Positions 10,754-22,100 of a stretch of DNA of 64,000 bases are shown here, piece after piece. A program made the translations under genes and the position numbers. Location of the stretch: NCBI GenBank assembly GCA_003665825.1, contig QPFY01000004.1, positions 1,860,001 to 1,924,000 on the forward strand, given 5' to 3'. Position 1 is the first letter of the stretch, and each line of letters opens with the position of its first letter. The notes under the pieces are model-generated. The model made no database searches and had not been told where the DNA came from. It was given only the letters and a program-made list of their open reading frames with translations. The stretch is from Microbotryum silenes-acaulis (taxonomy: Eukaryota > Basidiomycota > Microbotryomycetes > Microbotryales > Microbotryaceae).

Positions 10754-11721
10754 CTAGGGTTCGGGGGGCGCTCCGCGCCTCCCTGCGTAAATGAAGGTCG
10801 TTGCGAGCTCCGCCCGCACCTCCCGGAGCTGACCGACGGGCATCACTTCCCTGGTCAGCGAGTGACACGGACGCACCACGACCCAATGCATAGCGGGGAC
10901 GTACCCTTTGATCTTGCGGACCAGCTTGAACGAAGCACCAATCTCGGGACCAACAATGATCCCCGTTGCGCAGCGTGACGAAGCGACCTGGACGCAAGCT
11001 TGGCGTGGTTCCGAGTGCATTCGAAAAGACTATGATGAAGCGCGGCACACGCCCGGGTGGCGTCGATCTTCTCCTTGGTCGTCAAAGCAGTCTTCGCGTT
11101 GCCCAGAGCCATCCCACTATGCACGTGTCGATTGTCGACCTTGGAATCTTTCAAATCGTCCAGCCGTAGTTCGCGTCGAAAGTCGCTCCCTTCCTGCGAC
11201 GCGAAAGAATTGCGAAACAGAGGGGCCGGCGGTGGCCTTGCGTCCGTCAGCGGCTTCCCATCGGCCTCCCGCAGCGATGAAGACCAGGCGGTGTGCCTGG
11301 CTGTCTTGACGGGCAATGTCACGAGTGGGGGAGTGGCGGTTCGAATGCATGCAGTAGTCGCGAACGGTCTTGTTCGCTGACTCGGCGACGGACGAGTCGA
11401 ACATCCTCGGCAGACCGAACCGCCGAATCGCCTCCTCGAGGTGCAGCAGGTAGTGATATTTGACCTTGCTGACCACGTGGGAGGCGTTTCGCTGCAAGGA
11501 CAGTAGTACGAATCGAGTGGCGAGAACCTTGTACGTGTCGGCATAGGCTGCGAGGTCGTCGGTGTCAGTACGCATCGCATGTCGCGTGAGTTTGCCGAGG
11601 GCCATCCAGCACTCTGCTTCGGATTGGATGAGCCACATGCGTTGCTGAAGAAAGTAGGCGACCAGGGGGAAAATCTGAGCGATGACCCTATAGTCCTTGC
11701 CGACACAGGATGCCGAAGTCC

Positions 11722-12451
11722 GGACGTAAAGTTCGCCCTTGATTTGTTCGCCAAGGCCACAGCTCGATTGGGTCGCGAGCCAACTGATCAGCTCCTGCTT
11801 CTCGTCCGCACTTCGCTTCTTGGTAGTTGATACCCAAAGGTACTTGACCATTCCAAGGAACGGTATATGTAGAAGATCGGGTGGTGTTGCGAGGTGAGGA
11901 TCGTAGTCTGTGGGCGACGAAGTGCGAACGTCCCGACGTATGGGATTAGCGGCAGGGCAGGGAAACTCCTACCAAGCCGAGCAGCGCTGTTGGGCGCCAG
12001 ACGACGCACCCTCCCGAGCAGATCTCGGCAGAGGCCCGGGCTTACCGAGCAATGGCGCCGAAGCAACAAGCCCACGTCCGTCAAGAAAGCGACGAGAGGG
12101 GACGTATGGCCGTCGAGACATTGATCGTACAAATGGAGGAGGCCGACGAACCGATGCATGGCCCTTTTTTCGACGTGCCCGGTAAGCCCCGGGCGGCGTT
12201 GAACGAGTTTCCCTGCCCTGTCGCTAATCCCATACGTCGGGACGTTCGCACTTCGTCGCCCACAGACTACGATCCTCACCTCGCAACACCACCCGATCTT
12301 CTACATATACTGCTCCTTGGAATGGTCAAGTACCTTTGGGTATCAACTACCAAGAAGCGAAGTGCGGACGAGAAGCAGGAGCTGATCAGTTGGCTCGCGA
12401 CCCAATCGAGCTGTGGCCTTGGCGAATAAATCAAGGGCGAATTTTACGTCC
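11722..12451. repeat. spaced palindrome 2
   Basis: Arms 11722-11968 and 12205-12451 (247 bp each) are inverted copies with about five mismatches. The spacer is 11969-12204. The left arm reads in the sense of the transposon gene on the minus strand; the right arm reads the same segment on the plus strand. In the right copy one C-to-T change makes a TAA (GAACAA to GAATAA). Confidence 0.9.
12052..12426 (+). pseudogene. inverted transposon-gene segment
   Basis: A plus-strand frame starts in the spacer (VETLIVQMEEADEPMHGP), crosses a short stretch that may contain an intron (GTAAGC at 12182), enters the right arm (DYDPHLATPPDLLHILLLGM) and ends at a stop produced by a single transition. The spacer part is the natural N-terminal continuation of the arm-encoded protein. 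This piece is therefore in reversed orientation relative to the surrounding element. Confidence 0.55.
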
Positions 12452-13943
12452 AGGTCGACGTGAATGAGACGGTCGTTGTCGTCGTCGCCGTCCGAGGTCC
12501 GAGCGCGTGCGACAACGATCTTGACTTGCGTCCCATCCTGTATGAAGGACGTCACATACACTAGCTGTCCGCGCACGTGCTTCACGATTTCGTCGATGAA
12601 GACGTCAAAGGCGGCAAATCGTTGCATCGGGGTCCGAGCATTCGGCGACAGCTCCCAGAAAGCACGCGTGTCGGCGGCCGACTTGATTGACAAGGGGCGC
12701 AGAGTTGGTATGTGCGCCATGAGTTCGCGCAGTTCGGGAATAGCGAAGTGCTGATAAACAGAAGATGGCGGTCGGGAGGAGCTGAGGCTTCGTCAGCGAT
12801 CGTGACAGCGGTAACAGTGACGCGAGCCCGCCGACCGCGGGCCCGGCTTGGGCCGTACCGAGCGAATCATGTCGGCTGGCGTGATGACGTCGATCGTGTG
12901 CCCCTTGTAGGTGGTGGCTGGTCGAGGAACGAACAACGGGACCTCTTTCGCCAAGTTTTCCAACAACCGTCTTCGCCGCTGGCATTTGACCGTGTCCGAG
13001 AGCTTTGACGACGGAACGTGTGGATTGATATTGGGCCATGCCGACCCGTTTCGACGGCGATCGGAGATGTAAGGCAGCGACTAACATCTGTGGCCAAGGG
13101 GTTTGGGCGAATCAAAGTCAGCGAACCCCAACGTGAGGTGCTGACCATACGCTGCTGCCCCACCACCCCTCACCTTATGCGATGGAAAGGGAAAGTAGGG
13201 GGAATCCGGCTGGGAACGGCGGTCGACTTCGCCTTGCGACTGAGCCCGACTGTGTTCACAGGGCCTGCCGATGGCATGGAGGAGCACCCGCCCAATCAGC
13301 ACACGACAGGCAGAACAGAAATTTCCTCGCCACGGGCCACAAACAACTCCGGTTCGCGGGCTTACCAGCTGATGCGTCGAGCCGCTTGGGTCCATCAACC
13401 CAGGCGTCGCCAAAGTCGAAATCGGGTTCGAGGCCGCCCCAGCCTTCCGAAGCGCTGCCGGTCGAAAGGCGACGGGAATCATCATCAGACCCTTGGCTCG
13501 TCGAGTGGCGACTGAGGGTCTCGCCATGGTCTTGCTGAGGATCGCCCGAATCGCTAGCTGAATCGTCGAGGATCCGGTCCAGATCTGGGATCAGTGCAGA
13601 GGACTAAACGAGGCGAGGCAAAGTTTTAGCACGAGGGACAAGTCGACTAAATAAAGCCCCACCATTCCGACGTCAAGGGCGCCGCTGTTGCATCCGCCCA
13701 ACCCACACTTACGGATCTGGGATCACTGCAGTGCGCGTCAGCGAGGGTCGCACCGAGGGAGGAATATCAAGCCCGCTCGACCCCTTCGCCGACACAGGCG
13801 TAACCATGCGGTACGGAGACGACGGCAGCGTGCTCGCCGAGGCGGCTCGGTCGTCGCTGAATCTTGTCGCGAATTGTAAGTTCTTGTGGTGCGCGCCCGA
13901 GCTGAGGACGGTGTCGCTGGACCTGCGATTTACTCCAACGCCG

Positions 13944-14644
13944 CGTGCTTCACACGCCGATATTCTTCTACGATATGCCATGCCTGCATAGGCTGTTCAA
14001 AAGGGGGTTCCTCTTCTCCTCGCGCTTTTGTCTTCCTACCATCACGTCGCCTCGAACCTTCACAGACCACCGTGCTTAGTCCATGGCTACCCTCACAGCT
14101 TCCTCCGTATACCAAAGCACAGACGCACCACGTACACACCTCTCAATCCGACATCGATAAACTCCAACTAACATATCAGAACCAGCGTGTGACTCTGGCG
14201 TCGATTGGTTTGAACACTTCCATTATTAAACTGTCAGCGGGCCACTTCGGACAGACAGTGATCAGTAGAAATGGAACGGACCCTTTGGTCGTAACATTGT
14301 TCGGAAAAGTTGCGACGTTGGACCCCTCATTAGGAAAGCCACCAGTTTCGTGAGGTTTAATAATGGAAGTGTTCGAACCAATCGACGCCAGAGTCACACG
14401 CTGGTTCTGATATGTTAGTTGGAGTTTATCGATGTCGGATTGAGAGAGGTTTGTACGTGGTGCGTCTGTGCTTTGGTATACGGAGGAAGCTGTGAGGGTA
14501 GCCATGGACTAAGCACGGTGGTCTGTGAAGGTTCGAGGCGACGTGATGGTAGGAAGACAAAAGCGCGAGGAGAAGAGGAACCCCCTTTTGAACAGCCTAT
14601 GCAGGCATGGCATATCGTAGAAGAATATCGGCGTGTGAAGCACG
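13944..14644. repeat. spaced palindrome 3
   Basis: Arms 13944-14231 and 14355-14644 are inverted copies (288 and 290 bp). The spacer is 123 bp (14232-14354). The arms differ by a 2-bp indel (ACACCTC against AAACCTCTC) and by few substitutions, among them TTCGAAC in the right arm against TTTGAAC in the left. Sequence outside the two arms is unrelated. Confidence 0.93.
14176..14505 (-). pseudogene. transposon ORF start, broken
   Basis: An ATG at 14505 in the right arm opens MATLTASSVYQSTDAPRTNL, runs through the spacer (TGGFPNEGSNVATFPNNVTT) and then reads the antisense of the left arm. The left copy has lost two bases and shifts frame. The text resembles the start of a retroelement gag protein only loosely, and I assign no family. 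Confidence 0.35.
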
Positions 14645-15146
14645 AGTCGACTGGAGAACATGTAACTTCGGCGAACATCCGAATATCTCGTATGAAGTGC
14701 TGTTGATCTATGATGTTACCGTGTTTGCGAAAAATCATTTGTTACACAACCCAATTTTCTAACCGTGTGCCACACCAAGCCTGTTGAAAGTGCAAAGCGC
14801 GGCACCGTGGACCACTGTCGCGCAGGAATTTCCCCAAGCACGCTCCCGCCGCACTGGGTCAGTTCCGCACTGCCTGCTGTTGCCGTACCAGTATTCGCTG
14901 CGTACCTTTGCCACCTCCTGCCAAGGTTGGTTGCCGTCCTAGATCTCTGGGTGCGGCTACACTAGGTGTAGGGCAGAATGGCTGCATACAGGGTATGAAC
15001 AGTCAGTCAACAATCCAACAAGGAAGGTTGAGAGGAAGAGGCGTACACAGTGGGCAGCTGTCCGTCGTAGTCTGGCAGGGCAGAAGACTGGGAGGCAGTT
15101 GCGTGTTTGTATCGCGGGGGAGGTCCTGTGAGATGCTCGGAACCTG

Positions 15147-15220
15147 TCACCCGCGGTCGACTCTTTCGTAGAAGCGCGGTCCGGACCAGGAGTGTCTACG
15201 AAAGAGTCGACCGCGGGTGA
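15147..15220. repeat. perfect 26-bp inverted repeat with nested palindrome
   Basis: TCACCCGCGGTCGACTCTTT(CGTAGA) at 15147-15172 is matched exactly by its reverse complement at 15195-15220. The 22-base loop contains the 10-bp palindrome GGTCCGGACC. The unit can fold into a long GC-rich hairpin or cruciform. Confidence 0.95.
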
Positions 15221-15884
15221 GGCGGCACGGCTTGCCGACGGGCCAATTTGGCACCCCTTCAGACGTTTTGCTGTCAGAGTGCTTCATCAACTAATCGCAC
15301 AGAGAAAGGAGGTGCAATTGCGAAATTTTGGGAACTGCGCAGTCTACCCGCCCCGGTCCTCTTCTTTCGTCGCACACTTGCACACTCGCACTCTCACACT
15401 TCGCCGAACGACTATAATTGATAGTCTTTGCGGAAGCAGTATGGAGTCGGACCTCCCCACGGTTGAGGAGGAGCTTGTGAGTACGGAATACGCCATCGAG
15501 ACAAAGAGGCACAGACTTACTACTTTTGACTGAGAGCTGGCTCTGCAAATGATCTCTGGCAAGCTTGCTAGGTCAGCTGAGAAGATGTAAAAGTCAAAGA
15601 CGTCATGGCAGTCGTTCCAGCGGAGGTGGACATTTCGGACGACTCTGACGACACGGATTAGCACAACGATCGGCATCAATGCATTCTCCCGCTTGACTGA
15701 GCAATGATTCGTCTTCCCAGCACTTATCAATACAAGAGAATCAGAAAACAGTGAACAGAAAGCCAGCTTTGCCAGTTCATCCACATTTTGTGATACTTAA
15801 AATGTGGTTCTGGCCACCCAATGGCAGGCTCCTACGAGTCCCAATCGACCGCCTCCAATTCAAGCGAAGACATCTGGCATCTTA

Positions 15885-16045
15885 TCTCCTAAGATATCTG
15901 TCTATATCTCATCTTAACCTACTTAGATATCTATTAGATATCTAGGCATCTATCTAAGATATCTGACTAAGATGGGAGATAGATAGATAAGGGCCAGAGC
16001 CCAATTTTTTTAGATAGATATCTAATATCTGCGAGATTATCTTAT
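15885..16045. repeat. TATCT/AGATA-rich block
   Basis: A dense mix of AGATATCT, TATCTA and AGATAGAT words on both strands (for example TTAGATATCTATTAGATATC) in an otherwise GC-balanced region. It is a degenerate microsatellite with many small palindromes, not a gene. Confidence 0.8.
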
Positions 16046-16556
16046 CTAATGGGGAACCCTGCAACCATCTCCTCCGGGACCAGGTCGTTTGAAGGAGCGC
16101 GACATTGCAATCCACTTCAAGTTGGAATACTATCACACTTGTTTCTGGATTTGCCATTGGGCCAGAGAATTTATGTGAGTTCGCCGCCGTACGTGCCAAT
16201 CGCCGCATCTCGCGGATTGCGCATAGTGTGGTCACTCAGTTGTCCACATCCATGCATGAAGGACTTCTGCAAAATTGAGTGCCATGGGGAGCCCTCTGCT
16301 AACTTATGGTCCCTTCAGGTGCTACTACTATTCATCCCTGAATCGGACTTGCTCATGTCAACAAGTTGGGTCGCAACCCTTGCAGAACTCGAGGGGAGGG
16401 TTGCTGGATTTGGAGAGGTTGTCGCAACAATGCGTGGGACGACTAAACGAGGAACGCCATTCCGTCCCGCTTTAGATCATCGCAGTGCTGATCATCATCG
16501 AAGATCAGGTCCACCCTCGAAACAACCGATCGTCGTGTTCCGTATTATAATCCGCA

Positions 16557-18194
16557 CTACCTCCCCCGCGCCGAACCACTCCTCCACTCCAACTCAATAT
16601 CGCCAACCCAATTCTCCCTCTCCCACCTTTCTTCCTTCATCCTCACCCAAAGAACCCTCCTTTCATCTTCTTCTGTTATCAATTCCCCCATCGCCCCAAC
16701 TCTCTCGCCTTCAGCATCCACCTCCGCAGCTTCCTCGAAGCTCGCTCCCAATTCTTCCGCAGCGGCCTTGACCAAATCCGTCAATTCGCCGTGTTTGAAG
16801 AGGTGGTAATACCTCTGGAACGTCTGTTCCTTGATCTTTTCCGGGGTCTCATCCTCAATCACGTTTGCCGACTGTCCTTCCTCCTTCTTGACCGTCTCCT
16901 CATCCTGCGGCCCCTTCCCCTTCTTCCCAGCCTTCTCCCTCCTCGTTCCCTTCGCCTTCGCGATCCCCTCTTCCTTCCTCTGCAACTCCCAAGGCACAAA
17001 AACATCCCTCTCATCCTCCCTCCCAACCTTCCCCTCGTTGAACCCATCACCAACCCCTTCCTCCTTGCTTTCGTGCTCGAGGAATTCATCAACTCTAACA
17101 GCCCCACCTTTGACTTTACCTTTTTTCCTCGCTGACCCGAACCCGGACAGGGCAGGATCCTGTTCCAAAGCCCAAACGACGATGAGGAGTTTGTGCGAGG
17201 AGGTAAGGGTCGAAGTTGTTGAGGGTGTGATGACTTTGATGAGTTGCTAGTGGGGGAGAAAGGATGGATGGGTTCGGTTAGTACAGGGGTTTTTGGGGTT
17301 CTGGAGTGATTTTTTTGAGTTGGACTTGGGGGGGAAAGGGGTCGGTACTTGCTTTGACGGACTCGATTCGTCGAGCTTGGGTAGCGAAGTGGTGGATCGT
17401 TGCGATGGAGATGGCGTGGTCCTGAAATACCCCGAGAGCAAGCTCAACGAGTAATTAATCTCAACACCGCCTCTCAACCTCGACCGATAAAAGCAAAACC
17501 GATAGCCCCGGAACACAACTCACAAAAGCGCCTATCCTCCAACACCCCAGATCAAAGCAATCCCCTCTAACCACCTCGTGCCCTTTCTCCTTCGATGCAA
17601 TGGATAATAAACCCAATGACATATCGAGACCGATCGAAAGGATCGCCTTGTTCGATTTCGAGCTCGCGGAGGGGGGCGGATCGAGCGAAGAAGGGTCGAG
17701 GTCACGTGCTTCCGTCGTCGGCTCGAGCTCCGCAGGTTCCGAATCCGCTTTCGCCTGCGTAATCGTTCTCGAGGCCGCCACAGAATCCTCCGTCGAAGCC
17801 AACTGCTTTCCTTTCGGTTTAACTCCCTTGTTCTTGTGCACGACATGCGGTGGTATCGGTCCCGGTCGATCGCTGGAGGAGAGAACGGAATCGACGCCGA
17901 GGTATTTACCGTTACCACAGCCGGCGTCGAGGATGAGCGAGTTCTGTAGGAAATGACAAAGTAACTCGATGAGCAGGTTTCTTCGAAAGAGGTACTACCC
18001 TTCCACTCGACCTCTCTACGTAACGGCCCCATCTTCAGCCAAAAACCCACACCTCGACTGACCTCGTTCAATCGCTGCAACCACTGCTGCACAAAAGGCC
18101 AGGTCGAATACCTCGTCCTTGAAAAGTCGGAGGCGATGTGTTCGTACACGAGGTGCACGTGTTGCGCTTCAAAGGTCGCGGAATGGTCGGGCAT
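16557..18194 (-). CDS. TRM9: tRNA (carboxymethyluridine-34) methyltransferase
   Basis: Four exons (18194-18063, 17943-17524, 17421-17353, 17246-16557) keep frame and give about 436 residues. The N-terminus EAQHVHLVYEHIASDFSRTR matches the Trm9/ALKBH8 start. SAM-binding motif I is LILDAGCGNGKYLGVDS. AISIATIHHFATQARRIE is the post-motif segment, and VWALEQ follows. DVFVPWELQRK and RYYHLFKHGELTDLV are the signature C-terminal motifs. Trm9 with Trm112 methylates cm5U34 to mcm5U34 in tRNAs. A disordered insert of about 70 residues after motif I and a Lys/Glu-rich insert in the C-terminal half make it longer than the yeast enzyme. Exon 1 ends at GTCAGT. The third intron fits frame only with a GC donor (AAA|GCAAGT ... 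CTAG). Confidence 0.92.
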
Positions 18195-19166
18195 GTTTGC
18201 TGCTCTCGGTGGGAAGGTGGTGGGCTATGACGTGCGCTTTAGTTCGGAATGGGTCCCGTTCGTAATGCTGGAGAATGTTGGACTATGCTGGATTTAGGCG
18301 CGGCGGCCGACACGCGCACCGCTATTAGAACCGCCAGAGCCTGCCTCGGCTTGGCTGCTCAGATCTCAGACTCAAGCTCAAGAGCTCGTTGTGGCTCGTT
18401 ACCCCGGCTGAGGTGGTCAGCCAGCTTCGCTTGTCCAGAGCCTATAGGGAGGCTCTTCGTCCGTCGCCAGCTCCTACCCGTCTCTCGGCCTCCCTCTACC
18501 CCTCCCCCTTCCCCCTGACCCTCCCTTCCTGGTCGCCAGGCCTCTCTCAATTCGCTCGTCGTCGTCGTCGCGGGTCGTCGTCGTCGTCGTCGTCATCGTC
18601 GTCGTCGGTCGCACCAGCGCTGCTCGGGTCGTCGCCAATTGGACCTTCTATCACGCCTTGCACCATCTGCACCAGAATAGACCAGGTAAGCGTCCAGAAC
18701 ACGATATCTCCAAGCATAGTGTTCTCACTGGCACGACCACTCGGTGCCGAGGAGAGGCCCCGCTGCGCCCTAATACGTGCCTACGCACTACCCCGTGTTG
18801 GGCGGCCGTCGTCGCCACCAGCACCCCACCGCGCCCGAGCTTGCCTCCGCGTTTGCTGTGTCGGACCTTTGCCCAGCGCCCCAACTTGCCATCGGTATCC
18901 AAAGGTATCCAAAGGTGCTGATCAGCCTTCACTCTTGCTCACAGTTACCTCGACCGACTCCGACACCCGCTCGTAGGTGCTTCCATTGCGCTTCCGAGTG
19001 CACCCGCCTTTTCGTCGAGCCGACCGAGAACTCACCGCGACCCCGTGCGCTCACTAGAGTTCTACCCTCGCAACACTTGGAGCCTTGAATTGTCGACACG
19101 AGAAATATTCAATACGTAGCAGATTGAGCTCTGTTCTCGAAAGTCTTGCTGGCCTCGGGCCCCACG
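18195..19166. promoter_or_regulatory. divergent promoter, TRM9 and ZDS-type gene
   Basis: Between the two divergent start codons lies a region with pyrimidine-rich stretches and a GTC/GTCGTC microsatellite. A GTAAGC at 18686 could open an intron in the 5' leader of the right-hand gene. No protein-coding gene is supported. Confidence 0.45.
18558..18612. repeat. (GTC)n microsatellite
   Basis: About 17 GTC/CGT trinucleotides with two interruptions (CGCGGG and CAT). Confidence 0.9.
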
Positions 19167-22100
19167 ATGCCTTCTTCCGGCACGGCCCCGACCGCCTCCA
19201 CGTCCTCGCTCGCCCCTCCTCAACAACCACCCCCACCTCTCCCTCCAACAGCCTCTACCTCCACCTCCACCTCCACCTCCACCTCCACCTCCACTTCCAC
19301 CTCCACCTCGAACATGAACTCGATCCCATCCTCAACACCCCCAACCTCTCCCCCACCCGTCCCCACCAACCTAGGCCGTGCCCGCTCAGCAAGTCGTACC
19401 TTCTCCGAAGCCCAAGCCGACTTGGACCAACAACGCCAACAGGACTCTTTGAGAGCGAGAGCGATGGACCATTTGGACGAGATGCCCGGATTGCTGACAC
19501 GACCTGGCGTCGGGAAGGGAATCGATCAAGGTGCGGAGGGGATTACGCCGGGCGAGTTTAGGGCCGAGGTGAGTGGTGGGGCTGCTGCTAGCTTTGGCTT
19601 CGGCGGGAAACGTGGTCCTGGCCTAGCTGGCTGCAGGCTCGGAACCGGGTTCGGAAACCTGTTTCACGAGAAAGCTGACCATGCTATCGAAATTCGTAGA
19701 TGGAGACTCTACTACTGCTTCGAAGGCGGTCCCTTTCCCAGCCTGCGAACGTCGATCCAGATCTGCCCCCACCTACCTCGCCCACGGGTGCGAACCACCC
19801 TTATATGCATTCCCCCCCGGGGTCTCCAACATCCCCAACCTTTTCCTCCACCTCGAAACCTTCCCTCTCGATCCAAATTACCAAAGCCAACCAACTCGGG
19901 CCATCGGGGAATCCGGTCTCTCCGACAGCCCCCACCGCCGCAGAAACGGGGACGCTCGTGCGACGTCGATCTTCTGTCGCGGGCACACGTCCGATGCTTC
20001 CATTACCCAGCGATCATCCTCTACCACCTCCGATATCATCCGTATCGTCTTCGGGCACGCCTTCGATGTTGGCACCCCTCGCCGTCGGCATGCCTCCGTC
20101 CTCAGCGCCGACCTCGTCGTCCCCCCCACCTTCCCCGACGGCCCTCTACGACGGTCGGTCCGCCGCGCACGCCTCGCAAGAACTTTTCTGGCTACCCGCA
20201 TCCCTTCACCCCGAGCTCGCACCCCAGGAATTCAAAGCTTTCATTCGAGAACAAACGCGACCGGATAACCTCGCGAGACGTACGAGCCTCAGCAGCGCCG
20301 GAAGAGGGATTCGCACGGGTGCGAGAACGAGTTCGTTAGGTGCGACGTTGGGTGATTCGGTCGGTCGGTTGGATCGGAGGAAGAGCATGCTTCGAGGTGA
20401 ATATAAACCTCGTACCGACGACGGGGTAGGCGAGGAATCGAGTGAGGGTTCGACTATAGAGCCTAAGCGGCTTAGTAGGGGTAAATCCGAAGGCGCGTTC
20501 GGTAGTTCTCAAGGATCGAGAAGAACGTCGGGCAGGATTAACTTTGACGAGTTGACCATTAGCGACTTGCAGAGGTTGGAGGAGTTGGCGGCGAGGGCCG
20601 AGGCCGAAGCGGCGACCGAAGGGGAGGGAGAGGGAGAACGGCTCGGTAGGGTCTTGAGGAGGAGTTTGAGTCTTAATCCTTCGAACCTCGTCGCGCAGGC
20701 GTATGGCTCGGCCGTTCATTCGAGCACGGACGTCGACTTTGATGGTCTAGCTTCGTTGTCGTCTGCGGGTGGTGCCAGTGGAGTAACTGACGAACGATCA
20801 GCGAGCCCCGTACCGGGTCTCGACGACGACGCCTCCGCGGCCGACAGCCCTCTCCTCGTCCATTCCCCAGGTCAAATTTTGCGCCGAAGTGCTCGTACCA
20901 AGATTCGTAAAGCCGGTCTCATCGGCGACGGTAATGGTCATCGATTCGGACCTTCGCGCCGGCAAAGGGTCACTTCGAACGAGTGGGCGACGAATCCGAG
21001 TGATGATGCGCAGGGCGAGTTGAGCTTTGAGTCGAGTGAGAGTTTGGATGAGAAGGGCAGTGTGGAGTGGAGTGAGGCGACGAGTGGGGGGACGATGATG
21101 GGTGGGCCTTCGTTCGAGGGTAGTTTGGAAGTCGTTTCGTCGTCGGAGGGGCATCAGTCCGTCGTGTCGACGGTTTCGATTGCGGAACCGCAGTACATTG
21201 AAGATGGTGCTGGGTTGCCTGCCGTGCCAAGGCCGGCAGTCGAAGCAGTGGAACTTTCTGTCGCTTCGGTCACGTCCAAACCTCTCGATGCACCTCTACC
21301 ACCTACACCTCCGAAATCCGACGTCTCCCTCGCTCCGATAGCCTCGGGTGCAACAGCCGTTGACCCCAGCTCGGCCGACTTTGACTGGGCGACCCATGCC
21401 TCGAACCTACAACAAGCTAAACGACCGCCGCTGGTCGCTACCCCTTCGATCCAAGCACCTGGCATCCCTTCAATCGTCCGAACGGATACCTCTTCCCCAC
21501 AACAGCAGAGGTATTCCCAGCCCGCTGCGAAAGCTACACCACCCCCAACTGCGACGAAGGAGAAGAAGAGTGGTTGGGCACGACTGGGTCTGAGCGTTCG
21601 TTCGGGTGCTGCTACGATGTCGTCTTCTTTGGAAGAGAAGAAGCGGGGCAAAGGAGTTCAGCCGACGAACTCGGCACCTCAACAATCGCAACGAGAGGCG
21701 TTTCATGTTCAAGATGGGGCGAGTTTCGCTTCCCAACAACAGCAACAACAACAAGAGAAGGACTCGGGCTTCTTCGGCGGTCTTTTCGGCAAGAAGAAAC
21801 ACGATCACGAGACGGGCAATGGAGCCAATCCTGGCGTATCGGGTATGATGTCGAAGCCTTCCGGACCGCCGACACCGCCTTTGCAGTCCGAGGTGTCGAA
21901 TCGGATGGCTCCGCCTCCACCTCCACCGACGGCTACGGCGGTGCAATTGCCGACGGGCGAGTATGTCAATTTCTATCGGCTGCCGATTCATGTCGAGAGG
22001 GCTGTCTATCGATTGTAAGTGCGAACGGTGTTTGATGTGTGTGACTTGGGGGGCCAGAGGGCTGACCCGGTCGCGTTTTTCCCTGTTTTACAGGAGTCAT

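Larger units (their letters stand above)
10754..13990 (-). mobile_element. unclassified transposon-like multi-exon gene, broken
   Basis: Coding blocks lie in order on the minus strand. 13.9-13.75 kb: QFATRFSDDRAASASTLPSS. 13.6-13.39 kb: acidic, SGDPQQDHGETLSRHS and EPDFDFGDAWVDGPKRLD, ending at donor GTAAGC. About 13.05-12.87 kb: RRRLLENLAKEVPLFVPRP and YKGHTIDVITPADMIRS. 12.75-12.43 kb: HIPTLRPLSIKSAADTRAFW. After the palindrome, 11.97-11.12 kb: PHLATPPDLLHI, GKDYRVIAQIFPLVAYFL, KVKYHYLLHLEEAIRRFG and HSNRHSPTRDIAR. 11.02-10.75 kb: KGYVPAMHWVVV. I recall proteins with the HLxxxIRRFG and NxxSPxRDIA motifs from repeat families of rust and Rhizoctonia genomes, but I cannot name the superfamily. 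The gene is interrupted by spaced palindrome 2. Confidence 0.55.
14645..16556. other. gene-poor stretch with hairpin and AT-rich block
   Basis: No gene can be supported. A short plus-strand frame at 15441 (MESDLPTVEEELVSTEYAIE) could be a coiled-coil start of a decayed protein but stops after 30 codons. The two repeats listed separately (15147 and 15885) lie here. Confidence 0.4.

Noticed and set aside
16049..16771. 240-codon plus-strand ORF
   Set aside because: It is largely antisense to the last TRM9 exon and has Ser/Pro-rich shadow composition; its left part shows no family feature.
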